Part shown: positions 35,324 through 45,554 of the stretch, piece by piece | How the letters are laid out: every line of letters begins with the position of its first letter | Numbering within the stretch: the first letter of the stretch is position 1 | Source of the DNA: Adiantum capillus-veneris | Lineage: Eukaryota > Streptophyta > Polypodiopsida > Polypodiales > Pteridaceae | Assembly (NCBI GenBank): GCA_014529385.2 | Contig: CM043950.1 | Coordinates: 64,996,935-65,060,934 of the forward strand | Direction: 5' to 3' | DNA length: 64,000 bases | Made by a program: the position numbers and the translations under genes | Notes under the pieces: generated by a model | Told to the model about the DNA's origin: nothing | Databases searched by the model: none | Seen by the model: only the letters and a program-made list of their open reading frames with translations

Positions 35324-36900
35324 TTCTCCCTTTTTGGTAGGGCGGGAGGTGGGACAAATCTTCTTCCTTTCAAAGAGTTTTTAGTTGCCAGCGACATGGA
35401 ATCTCTTGCCTGTGACTTGCACAACCGACAAAGTTGTCATTATCGTAAACTTAGATGAAGAAGCTGAAAAAATAAACGTATTTTCGTTGCCTAGGCATTG
35501 AGGGGCTTGCAAGGTAAGGTTTCACTTCTCGAGAGTCTACTTGTGCATCTTGATGTCCATCTTGTTGCAACTCGTACCCAGCTTGTAGCCACTTTTCCCT
35601 CCCCTACACTTGCCCCTACGTTGATCTTTAGTTGTTTTCATTCCCTTTCACCGCGGCTTCCTTAACAAGAGCTTGGTTGACGCTCTCTTCACTTGAGACT
35701 TGTGTATTCCCTTTAGCCTTCATGGAGAAGTCCTTCACAAAGTGACCAAATTTGTTACTCAAAACATGCCCCAAAGTACGCCCCGATTGTTGAGTGGAAT
35801 AGTTACCAGCCTAGATCCAACATTGATCACCATGCACTTAGGTGGTGTCTTTGAAATATTCTAGCCTATACAAACTCGGTTAGAGGATCTTCGTAGACCT
35901 CTCTTGTTAGGAAAAAACAAGGGGGTGCCCAATTGACTGGCCAGTATCCTGATGTTATCTAAAAGCCAGCTAGGCAACCCCGCAAACTCGACCCAAACCA
36001 GATGGATCCCTTGAAGTGATTCTGCTGAATGAAACAGTGGTTCCCATGGCACAAAAAAAATTGTAGTCCCGTTCAAAACCAATGGTCCTTTTTTTAGTAT
36101 CTTTGATATGTTGGAGACCTCTCTGAACCTAACCAAACAAAAACCCTTGGCTAAGAGGTGTTTTCAACTGCCCCTCCATGCCCCAAAATTTACGGTCCCT
36201 GGTTCCATTGAATCAGCTCGTATCTATTCAGGATATCCAAAGACAAGTGTAAGCTTGACTTCCATAGCAAGCTATTTCTTTATTAAATCAGGCGAAATCG
36301 CCACAGTAATAGCCTCAACGATCTCCAATTGTTGTGGAAGCGATTTCTTTAAGGCACAAAAGGCCTGATCTGCCATCCCGTCCTCAAATAATCCATTGCA
36401 TTCAGCCTATGAGAAAGTTCTTTTGTTGTCGTTTAGGGCGAGCTCCATCTCCTTGTTGACACCTTTGAGCTCCTGTTTGAGGCGAGCCTTTGAAATCTTC
36501 AGCTTTTCACAATTTCCATCACCTGATGACTCCTCTAATGTTACTTTAGCATAGTCCTTAGAGTCAGGACCTTTCAAAATGCTAGCAAAAGAGATGCTTG
36601 GTCTATGAGCTTCAAAGCCGATTGCGCCCTTGCTTCCATTCGCACAGATCGATCCCTAAGGCTCACTAATCTTGAGGGTTTTTACTTCAAAGTTAGTTCC
36701 TTGCGTAGAATGGTCGGACATAATTTCTTTTTTTTCGCAACGGTAACCTTTCCAGACGGTAAAGCTTTGTCCAGCACCAAGGTCAGGACACCTGACAAAG
36801 TACCCCCGTCATTATTGCATCAAATAGTTGTTGCACGATTGTCCCATCTCCTCGAACAATGTCTTCCCTCAACTCCATTTTCCTATTCGTGAGCGTTTGT
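35324..36900 (-). pseudogene. Degenerate DUF4283-like gag region of an LTR or LINE element
   Basis: Minus-strand fragments in several frames. At 36120-35860 one fragment reads VRFREVSNISKILKKGPLVL and then FVPWEPLFHSAES..GIHLVWVEFAGLPSWLL. This matches the layout of DUF4283, the N-terminal nucleic-acid-associated domain of many plant retroelement proteins. Upstream, at about 36430-36240, a fragment has FCALKKSLPQQLEIVEAITV and IKKEIA. Frameshifts and stops separate the pieces. Linked to the 3' LTR at 34905 by orientation and polypurine tract. Plus-strand open frames here are shadows. Confidence 0.6.
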
Positions 36901-37227
36901 GAGAATTTGATGATATCATCTCCACGATCAGAGCCTCCACCTGTATTGCCGACTCCGTGGAGGATAAAAAGTGCACTCAAAGGGTGAATATAGATAAAGG
37001 TGAAAATGCAAGGATAAGGACCAACACCAAAAAAAAACGCTGCTAAAAATAATGTGGTGAAGATCAAAGCAAAGGACGCACGCTTAATGTGTTGAAAATA
37101 ATCGCATTGAAGATAGCGGGGGGGGGGGGGGGGGGATATCCTCGTCACTATATGGCACGGCTTTGGCACAGAGGGGATCTAGATCCAAAATTTAGGGCGC
37201 TTTAATCTCACCCACCGGATCACACAG

Positions 37228-37500
37228 TGAACTAGGGGTGAACTAGGGGTGGGTGAACTGGGGATGAACTAGGAGGGGTGGGTGAAGTGGGGTGAACTAA
37301 GGGTGAACTAGGGGTGCCTAAACTAGGGTATGATCATGTGCCATGCCAACATGGGCAGCAATGTGCACTAGCGTGGTGGTAGGGAATTCGTGTGGCAACC
37401 GAGACATCCAGGGTTCGACCCACACCCCACGAGGCGGGTGAACTAGGGGTGAACTAGGAGTGAACTTGGGGCGCCATTTTTGCCCCAAGTTCACCCCCAG
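37228..37500. repeat. GGTGAACTAGG minisatellite in the foldback core
   Basis: About ten copies of GTGAACTAGG(G)G variants lie in two groups (37228-37330 and 37435-37470), separated by about 100 bp of unrelated sequence. GTGAACTTGGGGC (37460-37472) pairs perfectly with 37482-37494 across a 9 nt loop. Confidence 0.75.
37365..37435 (+). repeat. tRNA-like / SINE-like segment
   Basis: TAGCGTGGTGG (A-box-like) is followed about 35-40 bp later by GGTTCGACCC, which fits an internal RNA polymerase III B box. No complete cloverleaf is drawn here, so this is at most a tRNA-derived remnant. Confidence 0.3.
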
Positions 37501-37619
37501 TTCACTGTGTGAGCCGACGGCTGAGAATAAAGCTGCCTCGCCCCTCCAAACTTGGGCCCTAGATCCCTCCTGGCCAGAGCTGTGCGATATAGCGACGAGG
37601 GGGGGGTCCCTTGGCAGTC

Positions 37620-38825
37620 GGATCTTGAGCGCGTAGAGCCAGCTAGAGAAAGACAAAACACTTTGGACGATTGAAATAATCGCGCACTCAAAGCTGGGAT
37701 AATAATAAGCGCAGATTTTGGTTGAGTGATATACATGAGCTTACAACAGACTTGACCAAGCACACATATGCTGCATGTGCAAGGCCACCGCAAGGCGTAG
37801 ATACGGGCCACAACACCAAATGGGCTATGCACGCGGCCTGATGCCTTACGATAAGCCTTACGCCTCTATATCGAGTGAAGTGCTCCTAGCCCCTCCCTGC
37901 AGGCGGCCTTTCCAAGCAAGCCTCAAGGCTACCAAACCTCTTACCTGCAACCTCACAACTCCTGCAAACCCTATGACATCGCTTCACACTCACATTTGAT
38001 TTTATTGGTGATTTTAAAGTGAGACTATCTTTGAGCTTGATGTTGGATTGAAAGAGTATGGTTTCATGCACCATTTGTACTCTGTATTTAAATAATACCA
38101 TTATGGATCTTTCTAGGTTTCTCTTTGGCAAAGAAACATGTGATAAGGGTAAGGATAAGATACATCTTCTAGAAGCACCATAACGATCTGGTAGTGATGC
38201 CAACTTCGAGGAACATAAATGTTTGCACAGCAGCAGAGAACCTTAGCTAGACACCTTGCCGAGTTCACTTTGCTACTGAGATTTCCTTGTTATCCTTGTA
38301 TGTGCATCTTGATCTTGAAGGCCTCAATAAAGGCAACCGCTCAATTTGCTCTTGGGGCTTGCAGCTGCCATTCGCTTCTCCCCACCTTGGAAAGGTTGAT
38401 CGACATCTCTCCTTTGGTGCTCCGAGTTGCCTTTCGCAAGGGTCTTAGTATTTCTAATAGAAGAAGAAGAAGAAGAGGAGAGTTTTAACATTGTACATAC
38501 ATGGTAGCTTTCAACTCTTATTGCACAGAATCTCCATAGATTCCTCCACTTCCTTGGCTTAATGGAGAAGTAAAACTTTAAACATCCCGCAAGTTTCAAA
38601 CTCCTGTAGCCCGTGTGAAGCACATAAGGGCATTACTCTAACCAGCTTGCACTCGGACAGCTTGTGCTTGCAGCACGTTCTTTAATTTAAGACTTTTTTC
38701 TCACCAGCTCCATGTTGCACTTTCGCTTCCTCATAGGTGTTGCGCCTTGGCATGTTGCCTGCCCCGCCGAGTGCTAGCTTCCTCTCTCTACTTGTCGTCT
38801 CGTTGCCTCCCTCTGCTTGCCTTTT
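37620..38825. other. No gene recognised
   Basis: Mixed-composition sequence with short open frames on both strands and no recognisable domain, repeat or splice pattern. A (GAAGAA)n stretch lies at about 38460. Confidence 0.45.
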
Positions 38826-38829
38826 CTAA

Positions 38830-39567
38830 TTGATCAAAGAAAGCATCTTTCAATCATTTTGGCCAAAGACTATAGGGAGTCATCGAATGCAACAGATAGA
38901 GGAAGACACAGATGAGCTTCAAGGATATGAAGAATTTAATGATCACTATGTTGGTCCTCAAAGTGCAAGGCCGCATGAAGCTTTTAGGCCTCAAACTAAT
39001 GTAAGAAAAGGGAATTTTTTTCTTGTGAGGCCCGCAAATCTAGAGTATCCAATATGGCTAGGAGTTGCACAGTCCAATGTTGATGTAGACAGCTCATCTC
39101 CTAACTACAAGAAAGTTTTCATTCAATATTGGGCACCAATATTGAATGAAAATATTGGGTACCAATATTGAATGAAAACCGATATGGCTAGGAGTTGCAT
39201 AGTTCAATGTTGATGTAGACATCTCATCTCCTAACTACAAGAAAGTTTTCATTCAATATTGGGCACCAATATTGAATGAAAATCCGATATGGCTAGGAGT
39301 TGCACAGTCCAATGTTGATGTAGATAGCTCATCTCCTAACTTCAAGAAAGTTTTCATTCAATATTGGGCACCAAAAATAAAGAAATAAATCCCAAATTCA
39401 AGAAAAATATGAGGATTGTTGGAAAAAGAATTGGTGCTTCAATCTTGCTGACTCAAAGCATTGAGAGTGTGTTGATGCAGTTATGTGGTCATGGACTCCA
39501 AGGGGTGGAAGACTTGCAGAAGCAATTAAAATCACATCCAATGTTGTGGAGAAAGCACAAGCTAGCT
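38830..39567 (+). pseudogene. Broken open frame with internal tandem duplication
   Basis: An open frame of about 113 codons contains VRKGNFFLVRPANLEYPIWL, reminiscent of chromatin-type BAH or tudor-like openings but too short to assign. It is broken by three copies of a segment starting ATATGGCTAGGAGTTGCA (about 39050, 39179 and 39284). A further frame (39364-39570, KKNMRIVGKRIGASILL...) continues to a stop. Probably a gene fragment damaged by local duplication. Confidence 0.4.
39048..39375 (+). repeat. Tandem repeat (105-130 bp) carrying perfect 17 bp hairpins
   Basis: In two units the left arm TTTTCATTCAATATTGG and its exact reverse complement flank a 3 nt loop (39116-39152 and 39246-39282). 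The third unit has only the left arm. The first unit holds an extra partial inversion (AATATTGGGTACCAATATT). Confidence 0.85.
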
Positions 39568-39569
39568 TA

Positions 39570-39885
39570 ATAGGATAAACTGGTAGAATTTCATTTTCAT
39601 ATATTGTTTTTTCTTGTTATCCCTGTATATGTATGTAGTATTAAATAACACCAACATGAAAATAAAATTTTAGATGGGACAAAAAAATGTGTTTCTCAAC
39701 ACCACCATTTTCTTGAGAATCTATCTCCTTGTCTAATGTAACACAAGTACTTTTAAAAAAAAGCTTATCTATCACATTCCCAAATTAAATGAAATTTTTC
39801 CAAATCAAATTGGAAATAGAAATCCATACGCATTGAAATCAGTCCCAAAGTTGTGGGATTTTTCCATTTAATCTAAAAAAGTGCT
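39570..39885. other. AT-rich spacer, nothing recognised
   Basis: No coding or repeat signal seen. Confidence 0.45.
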
Positions 39886-39889
39886 AGAC

Positions 39890-40260
39890 ATCTGAGCCGT
39901 CTTTGAATTTGACCGAGTAGAAGCCGTTGGCGAGGTAAGTAATGCTTTCAATTGTCCCCCCATGCCCAAGAATTTGAGGTCCCTGAATCCATTAGATCAG
40001 CTCTAATCTATTCGGGACTCTCCCACTGAATCCAAACTCAAGCGTAAGCTTAGCTTGCAAGGATAGTTTTTTCTTGATAAGTGCTAGTGGAATCGCTACA
40101 ATGATTGCCTCTGCGACCTCAAACTGCTGCGGAAGAGATTTCTTCAAAGCACTATAAGCCCAATCCATCATCCCTTCTTGTGATACCCCACTACATTCGG
40201 CCTGTGAGCTAGATCTTTTGCAATTGTTTGAGCCTATCTCCAATTGTCTATTAACCTCAA
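39890..40260 (-). pseudogene. Second degenerate DUF4283-type gag fragment
   Basis: The minus-strand frame has MDWAYSALKKSLPQQFEVAE and IPLALIKKKLSLQAKLTL. It parallels, in order and at high similarity, the fragment at about 36430-36140 (FCALKKSLPQQLEIVEAITV). A decayed second copy of the same element type. Confidence 0.6.
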
Positions 40261-40388
40261 ATCCACACCATACTATCCTAGGTGCACTGGCCAGGAATAA
40301 AGCAGTAACAAAACCAATAAAGACAATCTTGACATAGATAGTCTAAAGAGAGCCTTATCAATGGGATGCACAGCTTTAGACGGCATTA

Positions 40389-40718
40389 TTGGCTTATAGA
40401 ACTTCCTACAAGGTTACCACAAGCATGAAACCCTTCAAAAGAGAATATGGCACAGAGGCAGTGGTTTCGATGGAGTTTGCAATCCCAAGTCTCAGGCTAG
40501 TGGTGGAACACGGTATGGACTTTAACACAACTCTCAAGCAATCCTTAGATCAACTATTGCATCTATATGAGATTAGGGAATGTTCTATCCTCCAAGGGCC
40601 CCACTCTCTATGGCGAGAGAGGTCTATGCTATTGATTGCACAAATCTGGTACAATGGTCTAGATGCAATGGACTTGCACGATGTCGACGACAATGATGAC
40701 AGCGACAAGACAGGCTGA
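40389..40718 (+). pseudogene. Ty3/gypsy integrase C-terminal fragment
   Basis: AYRTSYKVTTSMKPFKREYG, then EAVVSMEFAIPSLRL, is the typical end of the integrase core in plant Ty3/gypsy elements. The frame degrades after LDQLLHLYEIRE. It lies upstream of a protease/RT segment in the same orientation, so it belongs to a different copy. Confidence 0.7.
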
Positions 40719-41500
40719 AATCTGAAAAACGATGGGGCTGAAATCTACAAATCTACTATCTGCTGCAGAATTCTGACACTATGTCGACGAGGACGGCAAT
40801 GAGGACCACGCGCTGACAATACGCTGAAAACGCAAATGCTAAAATCTACGAACACAGTGGGCTGAAATTGAAAACGGTGGCTCATCTGGCCGTGTGGCGA
40901 GGATCTACTACGGAAAGGTGAGATCTGCGAGGTTTGGGACTGTACTTGCGGAGTCTAACTGCTGAAAATGGAAAATGTTGATGCTAGGGCTGATTCTATC
41001 GTCGGGAAGTTACAAAATGCTAGCGAGATCTGCAACTTGCAAAAATGTCAAGCTGACCTTGTATTTGCAAAAACGTTAGGCTTGTTGTTGCAGAAACGCC
41101 ATAGTTGATTTGCAAGAGAAAAATCTAGCTGGTCTTGATGGCTGAAAAATGTTAGGTTATCCTGTCCGTCTTGTTGAGAAGGTGCACTACAAGTGTGGTA
41201 CTTCTTCTGCCTCTTCTGCCATGAAGTGCTAGTGCTAGGTTTCTTTTAAAGAGACTAGCAAATTAGCCCTACTCACTTTCCCAACAAAATCACTTATTAA
41301 TAATAAGTGAAAAATGGCTAAAATAGGGAAAATGGATTCTGTGCACTGTAAAATGCTCATGATGGCTACTGGTGACTGTCATGCTGTGTGCAACCAGAAG
41401 ATATGTAGCTACTCCAAGTGCCTCGACATGCACGGCATGCGCACAGGCTCACAAAGGTGTCAGACCACTTCCTAAGCTGACCTGAACCCTGGACCTGAAG
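40719..41500. other. No gene; repeated GCTGAAATCT-like words
   Basis: Words such as GGCTGAAATCTAC and GCTGAAAATGG recur at irregular spacing between 40730 and 41160. Possibly a decayed retroelement 3' end. No LTR border found. Confidence 0.4.
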
Positions 41501-41512
41501 TAGCTTGTCCAG

Positions 41513-42870
41513 ATGCACATGGGGTTAGATGTGCACGTGACATTAGGACACGAGGACTTTTACATCATGCCTTTGGAAGGCTGTGATGTCCTCCTAGGAG
41601 TCCCTTGGTACCATAAGAACAACACCGTGGTTGATTATCGGTCAAAGAAAGCAACTTTGACTAATGAAAAGGGCCAAAAAATTGCACTTGATGTAAAATT
41701 GAAGGTCAAGCTCGTTCCTATTGTATCGGCTTCGGCCATTTCCAAATTAATGAAATTGAGTCTCTTTGTTTACTTGATCTATTTGAAAGAGCTAAATGAT
41801 GAACACGGAACAAACATGTCTGAGCTTGCCAAAGAACGCCAAGATTTTCTCCAAACACATGCTAATTGTTTCTCTGAGGGCCTGCTAGGCGAGTTACCGC
41901 ATCTCGTCATGAGGATCACACCATTGATATGATTTTTGGAAGCACACGACCGAATCAGCCACCTTACCGTGTTAGCCGAGCCCAGAATGAAGAAATCATG
42001 AACCAAGTGAAATACCTCCTGGAAAAGGGTCTTATCCAGTCGAGTACTTCACCCTATTGCTCTCCAGTGTTGTTGGTTTTAAAGAAAGACGGATCTTGGA
42101 GAATGTGCATTGACTACAAAGCTCTCAATAAAATCACTATCAAGAACAGATTTTCGATTCCCAAGATCGATGAAATTCTTGACCGACTTCACGAATCCTC
42201 TTGTTTCAGCAGGCTTCATTTGAAAAGCAGATATCATCATATCATATCGCTCTGGGAGATGTCTACAAGACAGCCTTTTGGACAAGTTTCGGTTTGTATG
42301 AATTTTTGGTGATGCCTTTCGGCCTTACCAATGCTCCAGCGGCTTTCAACCTAATAATGGATAGGATTTTCAGAGAGTATTCACCTTTTGTCGGCACGTT
42401 CTTTGATAACATTATAGTCTTCTCCAAGGTTGAAGCACAACATCGACACCATCTACTACAGGTCTTTCAGGCATTGCGGGATCACAAGTTAGTTATCAAT
42501 GCCAAAAAGAGTGAATTTTTCTTGCCCGAGATACACTTTTTGGGACACATCGTCTTAGCAACAGGAGTACAAATGGACCCAGCCAAGATTGACACTATAC
42601 GTGATTGGTCAGATTTGAAGAATGTTCATGAAGTTAAAAGCTTTTTAGGCTTGTGTTCTTACTACCGGCGGTTCATTCGAAAGTTTGAAGAGGTAGCTTT
42701 CCCTATGCACATATTGACATAGAAAGGAGTCCCTTTCTTGTGAGGACCAACAGAGGTGACTGCCTTTCAGACACTTCAAGAAAAACTGACTATTGAACTA
42801 GTGTTGAATTTGCTGGACTTGCAAAAGTCATTGAAGTATATTGTGTTGCCTGTGGTCGTAGTCTCAGAGC
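41513..42870 (+). pseudogene. Old Ty3/gypsy element, protease to RNase H start (left part)
   Basis: The protease tail (LEGCDVLLGVPWYHKNNTVV) is followed by the linker and reverse transcriptase (SPYCSPVLLVLKKDGSWRMC, MPFGLTNAPAAFNLIMDRIF, FLGLCSYYRRFIRKFEE). At least two frameshifts (about 41930 and 42230) and a stop at 42720 break the frame. The catalytic YxDD is FFDN, so the copy is dead. The reading resumes at 55144 after the hAT insertion. Confidence 0.85.
42863..42870. repeat. Target-site duplication CTCAGAGC, left copy
   Basis: Exact 8 bp match to 55144-55151, directly outside the terminal motif. Eight bases is the hAT-superfamily hallmark. Confidence 0.88.
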
Positions 42871-42882
42871 CAGGGATTTTAA
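42871..42882 (+). repeat. hAT terminal inverted repeat, left
   Basis: CAGGGATTTTAA pairs with 55132-55143 with one mismatch. Confidence 0.85.
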
Positions 42883-42984
42883 TTACACGATGACGCATTT
42901 TGTTAAATGTTAATTATTGTTGTTATTATCACTATTTTTTTCATGTTAATAACATATCTAATGTCATGACCTACGAAAACCGGT

Positions 42985-43100
42985 AGAAAATGTAGAACCG
43001 GCGGGACAACCAACAATCCCGGCAGGCCCGGCGGGTTTAACATGAAACCCGACGGGCCCGACGGGACAAGCAAGAATCCCGTCGGGCCCGTTGTGTACCC
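42985..43100. repeat. Left subterminal CGGCGGG cluster
   Basis: About eight copies of CCGGCGGG, CCCGACGGG or CCCGTCGGG within 115 bp. A matching cluster lies near the right end (54975-55020). Short clustered subterminal words are known transposase-binding sites in hAT elements. Confidence 0.6.
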
Positions 43101-43249
43101 CCTCCATATTTGGCGGCTCCATATAACCCCTTTATAGACATCACATCACATCACCTCTTCCTCTAAATTTGGTCATCCTTTAAAATTAAAAAGAAAAACT
43201 AAAGGTAAAAAAATGAATAGTCTTTTAAAAAAATTAAAACTTAATGTAA

Positions 43250-43996
43250 CTCTGATCATGGATCATTAGTTATTTTTTGGACTGAACTGATTCTTGAAAG
43301 GAGGTAGAAAGGTGAATCTTTGGGTCGGTATCTGTACATTTGGGATGGATTGATCTCATGTTTGGTTCACCATTATATTTGCTAAATTGATTGCTATATT
43401 GATTAGAACTTCTATCATGGGTCATTAGTTCTTTTTTGGACTGAACTGATTCTTGAAAAATAGAAAGGTGAATCTTTGGGTTGATATCTCTACTTTTGGG
43501 ATGGACTGATCACATGTTTGATTCACCGTTGTATTTGCTTGCTATTCCGATTAGAGCTCAACTCATGGGTCATTAGTTCTTTTTTGGACTGGACTGATTC
43601 ATGAAAGGAGATAGAAAGGTGAATCTTTGGGTTGATATCTCTACCTTTGGGATGGACTGATCACATGTTTGATTCACCATTGTATTTGCTTGCTTTTCCG
43701 ATTAGAGCTCCAATCATGGGTCATTAGTTCTTTTTTGGACTGGACTGATTCATGAAAGGAGGTAGGAAGGTGAATCTTTGGGTCGATATCTCTACTTTTG
43801 GGATGGACTGATCACATGTTTGATTCACCGCTGTATTTGCTTGCTATTTCGATTAGAGCTCCAATCATGGGTCACTAGTTCTTTTTTGGACTGGACTGAT
43901 TCATGAAAGGAGATAGGAAGGTGAATCTTTGGGTCAATATCTCTACTTTTGGGATGGACTGATCACATATTTGATTCACCGTTGTATTTTCTTGCT
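43250..43996 (+). repeat. Tandem repeat, five copies of about 152 bp
   Basis: Copies start at about 43252, 43410, 43560, 43712 and 43864 with TCATGGGTCATTAGTTC. Each contains GGTGAATCTTTGGGT and GGGATGGACTGATCACAT. Located inside the hAT element just after the subterminal region. Confidence 0.9.
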
Positions 43997-44138
43997 CATG
44001 TTTGAGTAGATTGAGGTTTATTCCCTTCATGCTTCACTACTACGCTTGTGTGTGATATTGATTATAACACTAATGTTTGGTTTGAATAATACTTGAAAGA
44101 AGAGATAGCATACTGAGCTATGTTTATTGGTATTTCAG

Positions 44139-44378
44139 GCATCCAATAAGTATGTCTTCCACCGGGATGTGAGCGGTGATGTTGGTGTCTCAAGCCTGGC
44201 TTCCTTGAGGAGACCTCCTACCTCGATGCCAGGTCCTGCTTCGCAGGGCAAGCGAAAGGCAGGTGGAAAAAGTCCATGACCCGAGTAGAATTTTGCCACA
44301 AATTTAAATAAGTATCAAGATTGGAAATGTAACTTTTGTGGCGAAGAGAAATCTGGATTTTGCCACAAATTTAAATAA
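44139..44378 (+). pseudogene. hAT transposase N-terminus with BED-type zinc finger, truncated
   Basis: After an acceptor-like TATTTCAG the frame reads ASNKYVFHRDVSGDVG, then a Ser/Pro-rich stretch ending GKRKAGGKSP, then FATNLNKYQDWKCNFCGEEK. The WKCNFCG core is the first half of a BED zinc finger, the DNA-binding module of hAT transposases. Two in-frame stops (TGA 44277, TAG 44286) interrupt it. A roughly 58 bp direct duplication (about 44291-44345 and 44352-44402) replaces the second half of the finger, so the His ligands are lost. The catalytic domain is absent. Confidence 0.75.
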
Positions 44379-44467
44379 GTATCAAGATTGGAAATGTAAC
44401 CCTGTGCCATAAGCCCTTGACCCAAGTTTCTTGATCTTCTTAATGGACTTATTTGGAATGCCCAGAG

Positions 44468-45153
44468 TCATACTACATTCAGAATTGTATATACTGCTCT
44501 CCAGGTGACTAGCAGAAGCAATAGAACCCAATGTCCCTGAATGGCAGCCTCCTCAATAAATAATTCTCCAACTTGGCTGCTTCTCACAACTCTAGTGATA
44601 GCCATTCGCATTTTCTTGCTTAGGCCAAACTGTGTGTCTATGAGGGATGCTAGCCTTGACCTCTCCTTTTCAGCTCTCCATCTAGTGTTCCAATGCTCTA
44701 GCTTACCCTTGTCTACTTCTTGAGGGCATTCCTCTTTCAAATCAGAGGCCACCTTGGGCAAATTGCCCACCCAACTGCTCAGTAATGAGATTATTGATTC
44801 GTTTGTTTTTTCTGGATATAACGACAACATTTTCGGGCAATCTCATTGTATAATGATTGCAAACTAGACTCATATGCAACAATCTGCGCTATATCGTCGG
44901 GATCTAGTGCACTGACGATCGTAATCAACAATTGTCTAATTTTATTTTTGAACTCTATCATTGAAGTAGCAGAAGGATCCATTTTGCCTCCAATGGTATT
45001 ATTGCAAACAACACATTGTGAAATATAACTATGTGCCACTGCATTTGGATCTTTTCTACGTGAAAGAAAAAGTGCAATATAGACCATAGATCTCGTACGC
45101 TTTTGCAGTGACACACCTAATCGCATTGCAACCATGTGCCAATGCCTCACCAT
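44468..45153 (-). pseudogene. Uncharacterised frameshifted protein inside the hAT element
   Basis: Two overlapping minus-strand frames appear to be one protein with a frameshift near 44800-44830. The upstream part (45153-44791) has SYISQCVVCNNTIGGKMDPS and FKNKIRQLLITIVSALDPDD. The downstream part (44830-44468) has ESIISLLSSWVGNLPKVASD and LASLIDTQFGLSKKMRMAIT. It is helical, has no domain I recognise, and its start overlaps the about 155 bp tandem repeat. Could be a captured host exon or part of the transposon's own second gene. Confidence 0.4.
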
Positions 45154-45550
45154 ACGACAACTTACAAACAGATGCTCCTGTCATTCTAGCAGCAACACAC
45201 CTAGTCGCAATTGCAACCATGTGCCAAAGCATGAATGACTGGGAGCAACATAAAACATAGTCACCCCACGCTTTTGCAATGACACACCTAGCCGCAATTG
45301 CAACCATGTGTCAGTGCATCCACGCACGTTGACTTCTTTCAAACAGATGCTCCTGTCATTCTAGCAGCAACACACCTAGTCGCAATTGCAACCATGTGTC
45401 AGTGCATCCACGCACGATGTCTTCTTTCAAGATTCAAGCATATGAAGCATTATGAAATTATTTGAGCACAAATTCATGCATTAGATGCTACCGTCCATCT
45501 AGCAGCAACACACCTAGTCGCAATTGCAACCATGTGCCGAAGCATGAATG
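45060..45550. repeat. Tandem repeat with CGCAATTGCAACCATGTG, left part
   Basis: Half-units of about 75-100 bp alternate CCTAGCCGCAATTGCAACC and CCTAGTCGCAATTGCAACC with TCATTCTAGCAGCAACACAC and CATGAATGACTGGGAGCAAC. The array is cut at 45554 by the gypsy element and resumes at 54333. Confidence 0.88.
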
Positions 45551-45554
45551 ACGG
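45551..45554. repeat. 4 bp target duplication ACGG, left copy of the gypsy insertion
   Basis: Matches 54333-54336. The uninterrupted target would read GAATGACGGGAAGCAAC, close to the array consensus GAATGACTGGGAGCAAC. Confidence 0.7.

Larger units (their letters stand above)
37120..37615. mobile_element. Foldback element with about 105 bp imperfect inverted arms
   Basis: The left arm begins with a 17-19 G run, then CCTCGTCACTATATGGCACG, AGAGGGGATCTAG and TCACACAGTGAACT. The right arm, read in reverse complement, begins with a C run, then CCTCGTCGCTATATCGCACA, GGAGGGATCTAG and TCACACAGTGAACT. The core is a minisatellite of GGTGAACTAGG. No coding capacity and no clear target duplication, because the ends are homopolymeric. 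Confidence 0.65.

Noticed and set aside
36108-36892. Plus-strand open frames of 86 and 95 codons
   Set aside because: They are antisense shadows of the DUF4283-like fragment on the minus strand.
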